A DNA stretch of 64,000 bases from Chitinophaga sp. S165 (lineage in GTDB: Bacteria; Bacteroidota; Bacteroidia; Chitinophagales; Chitinophagaceae): contig NZ_QGTG01000010.1 in assembly GCF_003182155.1 (NCBI RefSeq), positions 62,001 to 126,000 of the forward strand, written 5' to 3'. A program made the translations under genes and the position numbers. The notes beneath the pieces were generated by a model. The model saw only the letters and a program-made list of their open reading frames with translations. It was not told where the DNA came from and ran no database searches. Below, piece by piece: positions 1 to 10,000 of this stretch (position 1 is the stretch's first letter; each line of letters begins with the position of its first letter).

Positions 1-1919
1 TCAATGCCGGTGGTAACTTTACTATTCCTATCAGCACCCCGTTTGCTCTCACAGGTTCAGCTACTGATGCCAATGCAGGCGATGTGCTGACTTATTGCTG
101 GGAGCAAAGAGATAATGCTACATCATCACAAACAGGAAACAGTAGTGTCGCCAGCCCTACCAAAACAACCGGTCCTAACTGGATATCATATGCCCCTACT
201 ACATCACCAACAAGGTACTTCCCTAAACTGGCCACCATACTTGCAGGTGGCTTAGTATCCGGTCCATTACCCGGAGGAGATGCTGTAGCTAATACAGAGG
301 CATTGAGCTCCGTTGCCAGGACTTTGAACTTCCGCTTAACCGTAAGGGATAATGCTCCTTATAGTTCTACAGCACCTGTAAGTATCGGTCAGACCAATTT
401 TGCTGATATGATAGTAACTGTCAGCAGTTCTTCTGGTCCTTTCGCAGTAACTGCTCCTAACACAGGTGTAACCTGGGCCGGTAATTCATCTCAAACAATC
501 ACATGGAGCGTAGCTAACACAACCGCTTCACCAGTTAGTTGTGCCAATGTAAAAATCTCCATCTCTACAGATGGTGGTAATACATTCAGCACATTAGTGG
601 CAAGCACCCCTAATGATGGTAGCGAAGCGGTAACCATTCCGAATACAGCCACTACCACAGCAAGAATAAAAGTGGAAGCTGTAGGAAATATTTTCTTTGA
701 TATTTCCAATGCTAACTTCACCATCACATCCGGCTCTTCCTGTGCTTCTCCGGCAGGTCTGACCGCTTCTGCAATCACCACTACATCTGCTACAGTTGGA
801 TGGACACCAGTAAGTGGCGCAGTATCATATGATGTAGATTATAAGTCAACTACATCTTCAACCTGGATCAATGCTGCAACAGCTACAACAGCTGTTTCTG
901 TGGGCTTAACAGGTCTTACGTCCGGCACTACTTACGATTACAGGGTAAGAACTAATTGCAGCAGTGGCAGCAGTACTTATTCAGCTTCACAGTTTACAAC
1001 CACTCCACTGGTAACCTGCGGTACGCCAACCGGCTTAAACAGCACTACTGTAACAACTGCAGGTGCCAGCGTCAGCTGGACAGCCGTAAGCGGTGCATTG
1101 AGTTACGATGTGGACTACAAAGCTAATTCATCATCAACATGGACCAATGCTGTAACAGGTACCGGTTCTACATCGGCTACTTTAAGCGGATTAACATCTG
1201 GTACATTATATGACTGGAGAGTAAGAGCTACTTGTTCAGGTGGTAACGGTGCATATGCTACAGCACAATTCACTACCCTGACTACGACCTGTGCAAATAC
1301 ATTGGATAATTCAACCAATGGTACAACTGGTGGCGCTGCAACCATTCCATTTAATACCGATGTTACAGGTCTCATCACACCAAGCGGCGATATCGATCAT
1401 TATAAGTTCGTAATCAGCTCCCGTGGCAGTATTACTATCACATTGCGCACACTGCCTGGCGACTATGACCTGAAACTGCTGAACAGCGCAGGTAACCAGG
1501 TTGCTATTTCCCAGTTAGGCGGCACAAGCAATGAAACGATTACCAGGACCGTTAATCCGGGCACTTATTATGCACAGGTGTTTGGTTACAATGGCGCCAA
1601 TAGTTCTACCTCTTGTTATACATTACGTGTACAATTAGGTACTGCCAGCCGTAACGCTGAAGAAGCTATCACCACCGAAGCACAAAAAGTGATCGTATTC
1701 CCGAACCCTGCCAAAGACCTGGTGAATATCAACCTCACAGGATTCAAAGGAAAATCAGAGGTGAGCATATTCGATGTAAGCGGCCGTGTGGTACTGCGTC
1801 GTGAAATGAATGCGGTTAACACACAACTCGATATCTCTGCATTACCTGCAGGTGTCTATATGGTAAGGATTAAGAATGGAGCAAAAGATGTAAGTATGAC
1901 GAAGATCATTAAACAATAA
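1..1919 (+). CDS. T9SS-exported protein with FN3 and PPC modules, probable reprolysin-like metallopeptidase C-terminal part (5' partial)
   Basis: The frame is open from base 3 to the left edge, so the start and any catalytic domain lie outside; 638 residues are visible. In visible numbering: a region resembling the post-catalytic segment of Bacteroidota zinc-dependent (reprolysin-like) metallopeptidases (LTYCWEQ near residue 30, the GPNWISYAPT block), two fibronectin type III domains (about 247-335 and 339-426), a PPC (pre-peptidase C-terminal) beta-sandwich (about 430-546, with GDIDHYKF and GDYDL), and a type A T9SS sorting domain (about 563-638, FPNPAKD to MTKIIKQ). The protein is therefore expected to cross the outer membrane by T9SS and be anchored or released. 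The peptidase assignment rests on the pre-FN3 region only; the HExxH site is not in the window. A hairpin terminator follows the stop. Confidence 0.85.
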   Translation, partial: NAGGNFTIPISTPFALTGSATDANAGDVLTYCWEQRDNATSSQTGNSSVASPTKTTGPNWISYAPTTSPTRYFPKLATILAGGLVSGPLPGGDAVANTEALSSVARTLNFRLTVRDNAPYSSTAPVSIGQTNFADMIVTVSSSSGPFAVTAPNTGVTWAGNSSQTITWSVANTTASPVSCANVKISISTDGGNTFSTLVASTPNDGSEAVTIPNTATTTARIKVEAVGNIFFDISNANFTITSGSSCASPAGLTASAITTTSATVGWTPVSGAVSYDVDYKSTTSSTWINAATATTAVSVGLTGLTSGTTYDYRVRTNCSSGSSTYSASQFTTTPLVTCGTPTGLNSTTVTTAGASVSWTAVSGALSYDVDYKANSSSTWTNAVTGTGSTSATLSGLTSGTLYDWRVRATCSGGNGAYATAQFTTLTTTCANTLDNSTNGTTGGAATIPFNTDVTGLITPSGDIDHYKFVISSRGSITITLRTLPGDYDLKLLNSAGNQVAISQLGGTSNETITRTVNPGTYYAQVFGYNGANSSTSCYTLRVQLGTASRNAEEAITTEAQKVIVFPNPAKDLVNINLTGFKGKSEVSIFDVSGRVVLRREMNAVNTQLDISALPAGVYMVRIKNGAKDVSMTKIIKQ

Positions 1920-1940
1920 AAACAAGTACAGAATAAAATA

Positions 1941-1975
1941 AAAAAGCCAGTGCCTTTCCAGGCACTGGCTTTTTT
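1941..1975. terminator. Bidirectional intrinsic terminator
   Basis: A perfect 10-bp stem (1945-1954 with 1961-1970) encloses a 6-nt loop. An A-run lies on the left and a T-run on the right, so it can serve both the rightward gene ending at 1919 and the leftward gene ending at 1990. Confidence 0.9.
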
Positions 1976-1989
1976 ACATTCTATCATCA

Positions 1990-4299
1990 TTAATTTCTTG
2001 GATCAGGTTTATTCACCAGCTGATATTCCTTTGGCGGCTCTGCATGTAGCAGGTTGCGCACAAAATAATCCCAACGGCGACGCATCATATAAGGAGCATC
2101 TGCCGCAAATCCATGCCTGGCTTGCGGGAATACGATCAGATCATAATCCTTATTTGCCTTTGTTAAAGCGTCAACCACCAGAAAAGTGTTATAAGGAGGT
2201 ACGTTATCATCCATCAAACCGTGAGCCAGCAACAGCTTTCCTTTCAGGTTACCTGCGTAAAGCGGGTTCGCTTGTTTGGCGTAATCGGCTTCTGAAGTAA
2301 GACCATTATAACGCTCGCCCCAATCGTCTTCATAGTTACGATTTTCATGATTGCCCGATTCTGCAATGCCTACCTTGAAGAAGTCAGGGAAACGGAACAT
2401 AGCAGCGGCAGTAGCGAAACCACCTCCCGAATGTCCCCATATACCGACACGGCTGGTATCAATATATGCATAGCGCGCCGCCAGCTGACGGATACCGGTG
2501 ATCTGATCAGGCAATGTATTTTCTGCCATGTTACCATAGTTCATATCATGGTAGCTTTTGCTGCGCAATGGATTACTGGTACCTTCCAGCACCATCACTA
2601 CGAATCCCAGCTCTGCAAGTGCCTGATGGTCCAGACGGCCCGCCAGGAATGACCAGTCACGCACACCTCCACCCTGTGGGCCTGGGTATATATAATCTAT
2701 AATAGGATATTTCTTCTTGTTATCAAGGTGCGTGGGCGTAAACAGTAAACCATAAATATCAGTTTTACCGTCATGTGCTTTCACAGAAAAAGGCGTCGGT
2801 GCTTTCCATCCTGTGGCTTTGAGGCGCGTAATATCCGCCTTCTCTAAACCAACCAGTTGTTTACCCTGCCTGTTGCGTAATACAGTCGTAACAGGGATAT
2901 CTGGCTGTGAATAGCTGTCGATAAAGTATTGGCCATCCGGTGAGAAGGTCAGCTTATGATTACCCGCTTCAGGGGTAAGATCAGAAAAACCACTACCGTC
3001 GAAATTCACCCTGCAGAAATGGCTGAAATAAGGATTACGTGCGTCAAGTCCACAGGCATTGAAAAAGATCACCCTGTTCTTCTCATCAACCCGTTCAACG
3101 CTGGTAACAAGCCATCTCCCTTTAGTGATCTGATGCTTTAAACCTCCGGTAGCAGCATCATACAGATACAGATGTCCCCAGTCGTCACGTTCGCTATACC
3201 AGATGATTTCATTTGTTTTCTTCAGATAATGCCAGTTAATAGCATCCTGCCCCGATTCATATTGTGTGGCCACCTTTTCTTCGAAAACTTCGCGAACAGC
3301 ACCGGTAACAGCATTAGCGATACGGAACTTCTCCTCCTTGTGATTGCGTGAAGTAGATACAAATGCCAGTTCGGTATTATCGTCACTCCAGTCCACATCG
3401 TCGAAAGTGCCGCTGGAAGAGATATCGTCGCTCAGTGTTCCGCGGTGCGCATCAGCCGCTACCTGTAAAGGAATAACCTTTGCATCCTTTACATCGATAA
3501 TAACACGGTGGATCATCGCAATAACAGCATCACCCGCCAGTGGATACTTCCACGCCTTCAGTGTCGGCTTACCTATATTGGTAGTAACAAGATACATGTC
3601 GCTCACCTCACGTTGGTCCTGTTTGAAAGTGGCTATCTTACGGGAATCGTGCGACCAGCGTAATACAGGTCCGTCGGTACTCTTCCAACCGGCATTGTCA
3701 GTAGCATAACCGAAATCTTTAACACCATCGGTAGTCAACGCCCGTTCAGGGCCATTGGGGAGCTCCCGCACCCACAGGTTGTAGTCTTTTATAAAAGCAA
3801 TGAGCTTGCCGTCAGGAGAGATCACGCCGCTTTCTTTATGACTTTTTCCACCACCGGATCCAGATGCCTGCTCACCGGTTTTCTGGCATTGATAAGACTG
3901 TAAGTCACAAGTCCATTCACTACCTGCTGCATTGAATGCTATGCTTTTATTACCATTCACAAACCTGAAAGAATGAAACGGCAAGGCATAGGGTTTATAG
4001 CTCTGACCAGCAGCTTTAGACAATGACGCCGAGAGTTTATCCTGATTGAAGGCTGCGCCACGGGTACCTTTGGCCGGATTGACCAGTATAAATTCGCTGC
4101 CACGGGCGGTAAGCACCCGGTACCAGAAGCGGCCGTCTTCCAGCCATTCGGGAGAGACTGCGTTATTGTCTACTAAAGGAGAAGTATTGTAAAGAAGCCT
4201 GCTTTCTGCAAAGCGGTAATCCTCAACGGAAACAGCCTGCTGTGCATTAAGCCTGCAGGCCACAACGACAAAAGATGCCGTTAAAAGTAATTTGTTCAT
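1990..4299 (-). CDS. S9 family peptidase, dipeptidyl-peptidase IV type
   Basis: Exported serine peptidase of 769 residues. A signal peptide (MNKLLLTASFVVVACRLNAQ) is followed by a DPP-IV-type beta-propeller domain (about 60-480) and a C-terminal alpha/beta hydrolase domain. The catalytic triad is visible: Ser624 in GHSGGGFA, Asp697 in GLMDDN, His729 in ARHGF. The length matches bacterial DPP-IV/prolyl tripeptidyl peptidases, which remove N-terminal X-Pro dipeptides or short peptides in the periplasm; the exact specificity cannot be read from the sequence. A TTG codon at 4305 would add two residues, but the ATG at 4299 directly precedes the signal peptide and is preferred. It converges on the preceding T9SS gene across a shared terminator and appears monocistronic. 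Confidence 0.93.
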   Translation of the reverse strand: MNKLLLTASFVVVACRLNAQQAVSVEDYRFAESRLLYNTSPLVDNNAVSPEWLEDGRFWYRVLTARGSEFILVNPAKGTRGAAFNQDKLSASLSKAAGQSYKPYALPFHSFRFVNGNKSIAFNAAGSEWTCDLQSYQCQKTGEQASGSGGGKSHKESGVISPDGKLIAFIKDYNLWVRELPNGPERALTTDGVKDFGYATDNAGWKSTDGPVLRWSHDSRKIATFKQDQREVSDMYLVTTNIGKPTLKAWKYPLAGDAVIAMIHRVIIDVKDAKVIPLQVAADAHRGTLSDDISSSGTFDDVDWSDDNTELAFVSTSRNHKEEKFRIANAVTGAVREVFEEKVATQYESGQDAINWHYLKKTNEIIWYSERDDWGHLYLYDAATGGLKHQITKGRWLVTSVERVDEKNRVIFFNACGLDARNPYFSHFCRVNFDGSGFSDLTPEAGNHKLTFSPDGQYFIDSYSQPDIPVTTVLRNRQGKQLVGLEKADITRLKATGWKAPTPFSVKAHDGKTDIYGLLFTPTHLDNKKKYPIIDYIYPGPQGGGVRDWSFLAGRLDHQALAELGFVVMVLEGTSNPLRSKSYHDMNYGNMAENTLPDQITGIRQLAARYAYIDTSRVGIWGHSGGGFATAAAMFRFPDFFKVGIAESGNHENRNYEDDWGERYNGLTSEADYAKQANPLYAGNLKGKLLLAHGLMDDNVPPYNTFLVVDALTKANKDYDLIVFPQARHGFAADAPYMMRRRWDYFVRNLLHAEPPKEYQLVNKPDPRN

Positions 4300-4510
4300 A
4301 GTCAAATCCTGATGCTTGAGTATTTTGGTTCGATCTTAAAGGTAAGGTTGCGCATGTATATATTCATGCTCATTATTAAGGTAGATACCTCAAATCACCG
4401 GACTGGTAAGGCCGGGTGCCATCCCCAGCCATAAATATCACATTTTTTCCATTTAATTAAAATATTTCCGTCTTTCCTTCGTCTACTGATTTAAACATAT
4501 TTCTATTCGT

Positions 4511-5692
4511 ATGGCTAAAAGGCTGTCTTTGATATTATTAATTTTTTTGGTAGGCGATGTTTATTTCTTCCAGGCTGTCACTACACTTACGCAAAATCCG
4601 GAGCTGCATCTAAGCTATTGGTTTGTTGACATCTTATTGATATCCGGAATAATAATAACAATATCCATGCTCCGGTCAGGTAAAAAGGTACAGCAGGTCC
4701 TTCCGCTGCTGATGACTGCTATGTTACTGGTTTTCATTCCGAAAATATTCTCTTCACTCATCCTGATGGCCGAAGATGTATTTCGCTTATTCCGGGGCTT
4801 CCCTCCACGAAGCTTTTACGTAAGTGAAGTAACACTTGCAGTGGCCGGTCTGATCTTCCTCATGATCGTTTTCGGCGTAACACGTGGCAAGCACTTTTAC
4901 AGGATAAGAAAAGAAACGATCCATTTTCCCGACCTTCCCGAGGCGTTTGACGGCTTCACGATCACGCAGATCTCTGACGTACACTCCGGGAGCTTTAGTG
5001 ACGCAAAAAGCGTCCAAAAAGGCCTGGATCTCGTAAATGCACAGAACAGCGATCTGCTGCTATTTACAGGAGACCTTGTCAACAATATGGCTTCAGAAAT
5101 GGACCAGTGGATCCCGATGTTTACGAAACTGAAAGCGCCTTATGGAAAATATTCTGTGCTGGGCAACCACGACTATGGCGATTATATCAAGTGGGAAACT
5201 AATGCCGCTAAAGAGGCCAATCTTAACCGCTTAAAGGACGTCCATGCAGAAACAGGCTTCAAACTATTACTTAATGAAGCGGTAGAAATAAAGAAGCAGG
5301 GAGAACACGTTGCCCTCATTGGCGTTGAGAACTGGGGCAAAGGCGGCTTCCACCAATATGGCGATCTCAAAAAGGCAACCGCCAGGGTTCACGACAACGC
5401 GTTCAAAATACTGATGTCACATGATCCGTCGCACTGGGATGAAGTAACGGTAGATCATGACCAGCACGTGCATCTTACTTTAGCCGGACATACGCACGGC
5501 ATGCAATTCGGAATTGAGCTGTTCGGTTTTAAATGGAGCCCGATAAAGTATTTCTACAAACAATGGGCAGGCCTTTACAAACAAAAAGGTAAATACCTCT
5601 ACGTTAACAGGGGCTTCGGTTTCCATGGCTTAAAAGGCAGAATTGGCATATGGCCTGAAATAACAGTACTCACCCTGAAGCGGGCCAGTTAA
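4511..5692 (+). CDS. Membrane-anchored metallophosphoesterase (YkuE/YaeI-like)
   Basis: A 393-residue protein with four hydrophobic N-terminal segments (about 5-25, 38-55, 65-87, 105-124) followed by a calcineurin-like phosphoesterase domain. The dimetal motifs are in order: SDVH (Asp156, His158), GDLVNN, GNHDYG, MSHDPSHW and AGHTHGMQFG. This arrangement is typical of bacterial YkuE/YaeI-type enzymes, some of which hydrolyse UDP-diacylglucosamine or other phosphodiesters at the membrane. The substrate here is not known. A palindrome containing the stop codon in its loop ends the gene. It converges on the PD40 gene downstream. Confidence 0.9.
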   Translation: MAKRLSLILLIFLVGDVYFFQAVTTLTQNPELHLSYWFVDILLISGIIITISMLRSGKKVQQVLPLLMTAMLLVFIPKIFSSLILMAEDVFRLFRGFPPRSFYVSEVTLAVAGLIFLMIVFGVTRGKHFYRIRKETIHFPDLPEAFDGFTITQISDVHSGSFSDAKSVQKGLDLVNAQNSDLLLFTGDLVNNMASEMDQWIPMFTKLKAPYGKYSVLGNHDYGDYIKWETNAAKEANLNRLKDVHAETGFKLLLNEAVEIKKQGEHVALIGVENWGKGGFHQYGDLKKATARVHDNAFKILMSHDPSHWDEVTVDHDQHVHLTLAGHTHGMQFGIELFGFKWSPIKYFYKQWAGLYKQKGKYLYVNRGFGFHGLKGRIGIWPEITVLTLKRAS

Positions 5693-5703
5693 CCGACTGG
5701 CCC
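5682..5703. terminator. Hairpin between convergent genes, overlapping a stop codon
   Basis: A perfect 8-bp GC-rich inverted repeat (GGGCCAGT, 5682-5689, with ACTGGCCC, 5696-5703) has a 6-nt loop that carries the TAA stop of the phosphoesterase gene. It has no T-tract, so termination efficiency is uncertain. Confidence 0.5.
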
Positions 5704-5729
5704 CAACGGGTTGCTAAATGCCTGGTATC

Positions 5730-6632
5730 TTACTCTCTTAAATCGTCTATTATTTTGGCATCCACCCAATAGATGTCCCGTTTACTGGTATAAAAGAAAT
5801 ATTTCCCGTCCGCCGTCACAAAAGGGCATAATTCATGCCCGGGCGTATTGATCACGTCTCCCATGTTCTTTGCTTTTGTCCATGCGCCATCCGGCTTTTT
5901 GAAACTTATATAAAGATCGCCTGCACCATATCCATCAGGACGTGTTGCACAAAAGATCAGGTAAGATTCATCACCTGCCACAAACACATCAGCTTCATAT
6001 TCTTTAGTATTGATAGAATCTCCCAGAGGAACCGGCCGCTGAAATCCCCTTTCTGCAGCAACCGAAGCATAAATGTCAAAGTTGTCCGTTCTCTTTGTAT
6101 CAGCATTCCGATTGGACGAAAAATACATTGTTCCGCTCTTTGAGAAAGAAACATAGTATTCATGTTTGTCGGAATTGATCATTGCGCCTGCATTGATAGG
6201 TGCAGACCAGCCATCCTCCTTTTTCTCTACATACCAGATGTCGTAGTCCTTCTTTTTTCCTGATCCGTCCAGCGGCTTGTCAGATATGAAAAACAGCTTA
6301 CGCTCATCAGGAGATAACATCGGGTCATTGTAACTGAATGTATCATCGGAGAGTATTGGCACAGGCCAGCTCCACAGCCCGTCAGTTAGCTTCATATACC
6401 TGATCTCTGCCTTCCCGCCTTCGTCAACGGCATAATAGCATTCATTCCCATCACCTGAAAATATTGAACCGAATTCATGCTGGCCAGCCACTGATACAAC
6501 ACCAAAAGCAAATTTAACCGGTGTCTTACCTGGTGGATCCTGACCGACATATTTTGTGGTTTGTTTTGCCGTCGTTTGTGCAGAGGCGATGCTTTGGCAT
6601 AGGAACGTGAGAATTAAGAGTACTGATTTCAT
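5730..6632 (-). CDS. Exported PD40/WD40-like beta-propeller protein
   Basis: A 300-residue protein with a signal peptide (MKSVLLILTFLCQSIASAQ) and a run of PD40-type (TolB-like) propeller strands, for example LSPDERKLFFIS, FSKSGTMYFSSN, GDESYLIFCATRPDG and VTADGKYFFYTSKRD. Such blades recur in OmpA/PD40 proteins of Bacteroidota and bind peptides or glycans. No OmpA peptidoglycan-binding domain and no catalytic motif are present. Two charged residues (RE) end the protein right after the last blade. It stands alone and converges on the phosphoesterase. Function beyond a propeller scaffold is not known. Confidence 0.8.
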   Translation of the reverse strand: MKSVLLILTFLCQSIASAQTTAKQTTKYVGQDPPGKTPVKFAFGVVSVAGQHEFGSIFSGDGNECYYAVDEGGKAEIRYMKLTDGLWSWPVPILSDDTFSYNDPMLSPDERKLFFISDKPLDGSGKKKDYDIWYVEKKEDGWSAPINAGAMINSDKHEYYVSFSKSGTMYFSSNRNADTKRTDNFDIYASVAAERGFQRPVPLGDSINTKEYEADVFVAGDESYLIFCATRPDGYGAGDLYISFKKPDGAWTKAKNMGDVINTPGHELCPFVTADGKYFFYTSKRDIYWVDAKIIDDLRE

Positions 6633-6984
6633 GGTCTTAGTATGATGTGAGTTGTTCTTTCTGGTAGTTCATAATTGTACATTCGGGAAACACAGGTGCT
6701 AACGTTTATGTATGCAGTAGTGGTAAAGTAATAAAATCCGGCGATGCAAACAACGATTACAAAGCCATTTTCCTCCTCCCCAATTCATTTGATCCTAAAA
6801 AAATAAAAAAAGTTATCCCCTGAATACCTAACAATCATTTAGAATATGATAATAACATTATCTTTTGAAAACACACAATCAGCTATCTAACCCTATAGCA
6901 TACTCTACCATTCCAACATAACGGGCACACCACCCCTAACTCATTCATAGTGTAACACTTGCGTGCTATGATCATTAGCAGGAA
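6633..6984. other. Intergenic region between divergent genes
   Basis: AT-rich spacer between the leftward PD40 gene and the rightward PKD gene. It includes a short inverted repeat (GATAAT at 6848-6853, ATTATC at 6857-6862). No coding region or RNA gene was recognised. Confidence 0.5.
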
Positions 6985-6997
6985 TTTGCTTATTTTC
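6985..6997 (+). promoter_or_regulatory. Leader element shared by the two PKD paralogues
   Basis: TTTGCTTATTTTC begins 32 nt before the ATG. The paralogue at 35686 has TTTGCTTACTTTC beginning at exactly the same distance (35654). Conservation at fixed spacing suggests a promoter -7 region or leader element. It does not exactly match TAnnTTTG, so the role is inferred. Confidence 0.45.
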
Positions 6998-7016
6998 AGG
7001 TTAGAACCATATTGCT

Positions 7017-10000
7017 ATGTCCTTAAAAACCAAGGCGACCTCAGGCCTTGCATGTACCTCTGTTCTACTTTGGGTTGTACTGCTATTGAATGTTAGAGTT
7101 AATGCACAAGTAAAGGCAGACTTTACTCCTAGTAAGACCAGCGACTGCGAAAGCCTGATCACCAAATTCGTAGACGGATCTACCGGTAACCCCGTTTCCT
7201 GGCAATGGAACCTGGGTAACGGCTTCACTTCTACAGATCAAAGCCCCAGTGCAGCCTACACTTCTCCAGGCACCTACAATGTAACGCTGACAGTGAAAAA
7301 CGCAGCAGGGAATACCAGTACTGTAACGAAGACAGTTACTGTCTGGGAAAAACCTAAACCGGATTTTGCCGCCAGCCCCGCTTCAGGTTGTATGCCGCTG
7401 GAGGTGACCTTCACGGATAGATCAAACCCCGTAAACGGCGTCATTAACACTTATACCTGGGACTTTGGTGATGGCGCCATAGGCTCCGGCAGTAACCCCA
7501 GGCATACGTACAACGATGTACTGTCCCCTACTGTTACCCTCACCGTTACTAATAGCAACGGCTGTACGGCCTCCAAACGGATCAGTAACCTTGTACAGGT
7601 CTCAGCAGCATTAAAACCAAATTTTGAGGTATCTGATGAATTCCTGTGTGCCGCGCCCGGTACACTGACCATTAAAAATACAACCACCGGTCCCGGCAAC
7701 CTTTCCTATTCATGGGACTTCGGCGATGGCGGAACAGCTACAGGTGTCAACCCTGGTCCGCATACATATGCTGCCAAAGGAACGTACAAGATAAAACTCA
7801 ATGTCACCAGCGATAAGGGATGTACTGCCACCAAAACATCAGAAGATATTAATGTAGCCAGTTTAAGATCGGATTTTCAGCTGCCGGCCAACGTCTGTGA
7901 GAACAGCACCGCCACATTCACTCCTGCCAATACACCCAGGGCCGACAGACTTACCTGGAGTGTCGACAAAGGCACCGTCACAACGGATGGCGTTACCGCC
8001 ACTTACACCCCTGCCGGCACAGGCACCGTAAAAGTGACCATGATAGCCGACTATGGAAAATGCCAGGAAACAGTGACCAAAAATATTGTAGTGATAGCTG
8101 CCCCACAGGCTGACTTCGCTAGTGAGATAAAACCCATCTGCGATGCCCCTGTTACAGTAAAGCTGACCGACAGATCACAGGGAGCTAACAAGTGGAACTG
8201 GGATTTCGGGAACGGTCAATCATCAACGCAGCAAAACCCATCTGTTATCTATAACAGCCTGGGATCTTTTAATATCAAACTTACAGTTGGCAGCACAAAC
8301 GGCTGCTCAAGCGCCGTAGAACATTATGTCAACCTGGTGAAACCGGAAGTCCTCACATACGCCAACATAGTGGAAGGCTGCGTAGGGATGACCGCCTCAT
8401 TCCGTGCAAACATCAGCGCAGGCGATTCTATTGTCAGCTATGAGTGGAATTTTGGCGATGGCAGCCCTGCATCGGCTGCCGCGACTCCGTCTCATACATA
8501 TAACGACGAAGGCACATACCCTGTTACACTTACCTATGCAACCATGAATGGCTGTAAAGGAACAGTAAAGCTGACATCCTACGAAAGTATTCACGTTTAT
8601 AAAAAACCTCACCCTGATTTCTCATCTCCGGAAGCGCCGCAGATCTGTGGTAACAACATGGTGCATTTCAACGGCACAACAGATGTAGGTAACTTATGGG
8701 CCTGGAACTTCGGAGACAACTCTTCACCAGGTTCCGGACAGAACACGCAGCATAGTTACAGAACCCCCGGTACGTATACAGTATCATTAACAGTCTCAAA
8801 TAAAGGCTGCCGTGAAAAGGTTACGAAAGTAGCATATATCACAGCAGTCAATCCTTTCGCCCGCTTCAGCATGCGGCCCATTGACTGTAACAACCGCACA
8901 GAGATCAGCTTTGATGAAAAGTCGCTTGGCAATATCACCAGCTGGGAATGGAGCTGGGGAGACGGAAAGAAAGACACATACACAACTAAAACAAGCATCG
9001 TTAAACACAAGTACAGCAAATCCGGCGGTTACAATGTAAAGCTGACCGTCTCAAACGGGACCTGTAGCAGTACTGACTCTATAAACGTCAACGTATACGC
9101 GCCTTCACCCATTACCATCACCACAGACAAAACAACACTGTGTGGTAGTGACACGCTCAAAGCCAGCGTAACAGATCTCAACAAAGACATCTATGGCGTA
9201 GATGTCTGGTCATATAAGTGGACCTCATCCGATAGTACCCCGCCTATCGGAAACATCAATGATTACGAGCACACTACTTTCACCAACCTGCAGCCCGGCG
9301 CCAACGCTATCCGCTTCACAGCGTATAATCTCCAGGGATGCCCTGATACCAGCAATAGGATTGTTGTGAATGTACACGGACCAATAGCTAAATTCCTCAT
9401 TCCCGCTGTTCCTGAATGCCGTGGTGCAGAGCTTACTTTTACTGACAGGACAAATATTTCCAAAGGCAAGCCGATAAGAACATGGTCATGGAATTTTGGT
9501 GACGGATCCCCTGCGAAAGAATTTACTTCACCTCCTTTCAAATACACATATGCCAAGTCTGGTTTTTACGCACCGAAGCTAACCGTTACAGATCAGGATG
9601 GATGTACCAGCACGGCGGCCGGACCTATCCTGCAGGTGAATGGCCCTAATGCAGACTTTGTGCCCAGCGCGTTACTGATACCACCGGGTGGTACCGTGCG
9701 GTTCACTAACTATACAACTGAAACAGGCGGTTCACCTGCTTACCTGTGGGACTTCGGAGATAATACTACCTCTACAGAGAAAAGCCCGACCAAAACCTAT
9801 CCTGTTAAAGGTTTGTATACGGTAACGTTACTGGTGAAAGACAATAACGGCTGTACGGATAGTGCTCAGAAACAGATCAAGGTATCTACCGTTAACGCAG
9901 CCTTTAAAGTCAGCACTTCTTTCGTGAATAATAGTACATGTCCGCCGGTGATAGCAAAGTTCACCAATACATCTCTTAACTATAAGCGCTCGTATTGGGA

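Noticed and set aside
2956..3709. Several plus-strand open frames inside the S9 peptidase gene
   Set aside because: Shadows of the conserved peptidase frame on the opposite strand.
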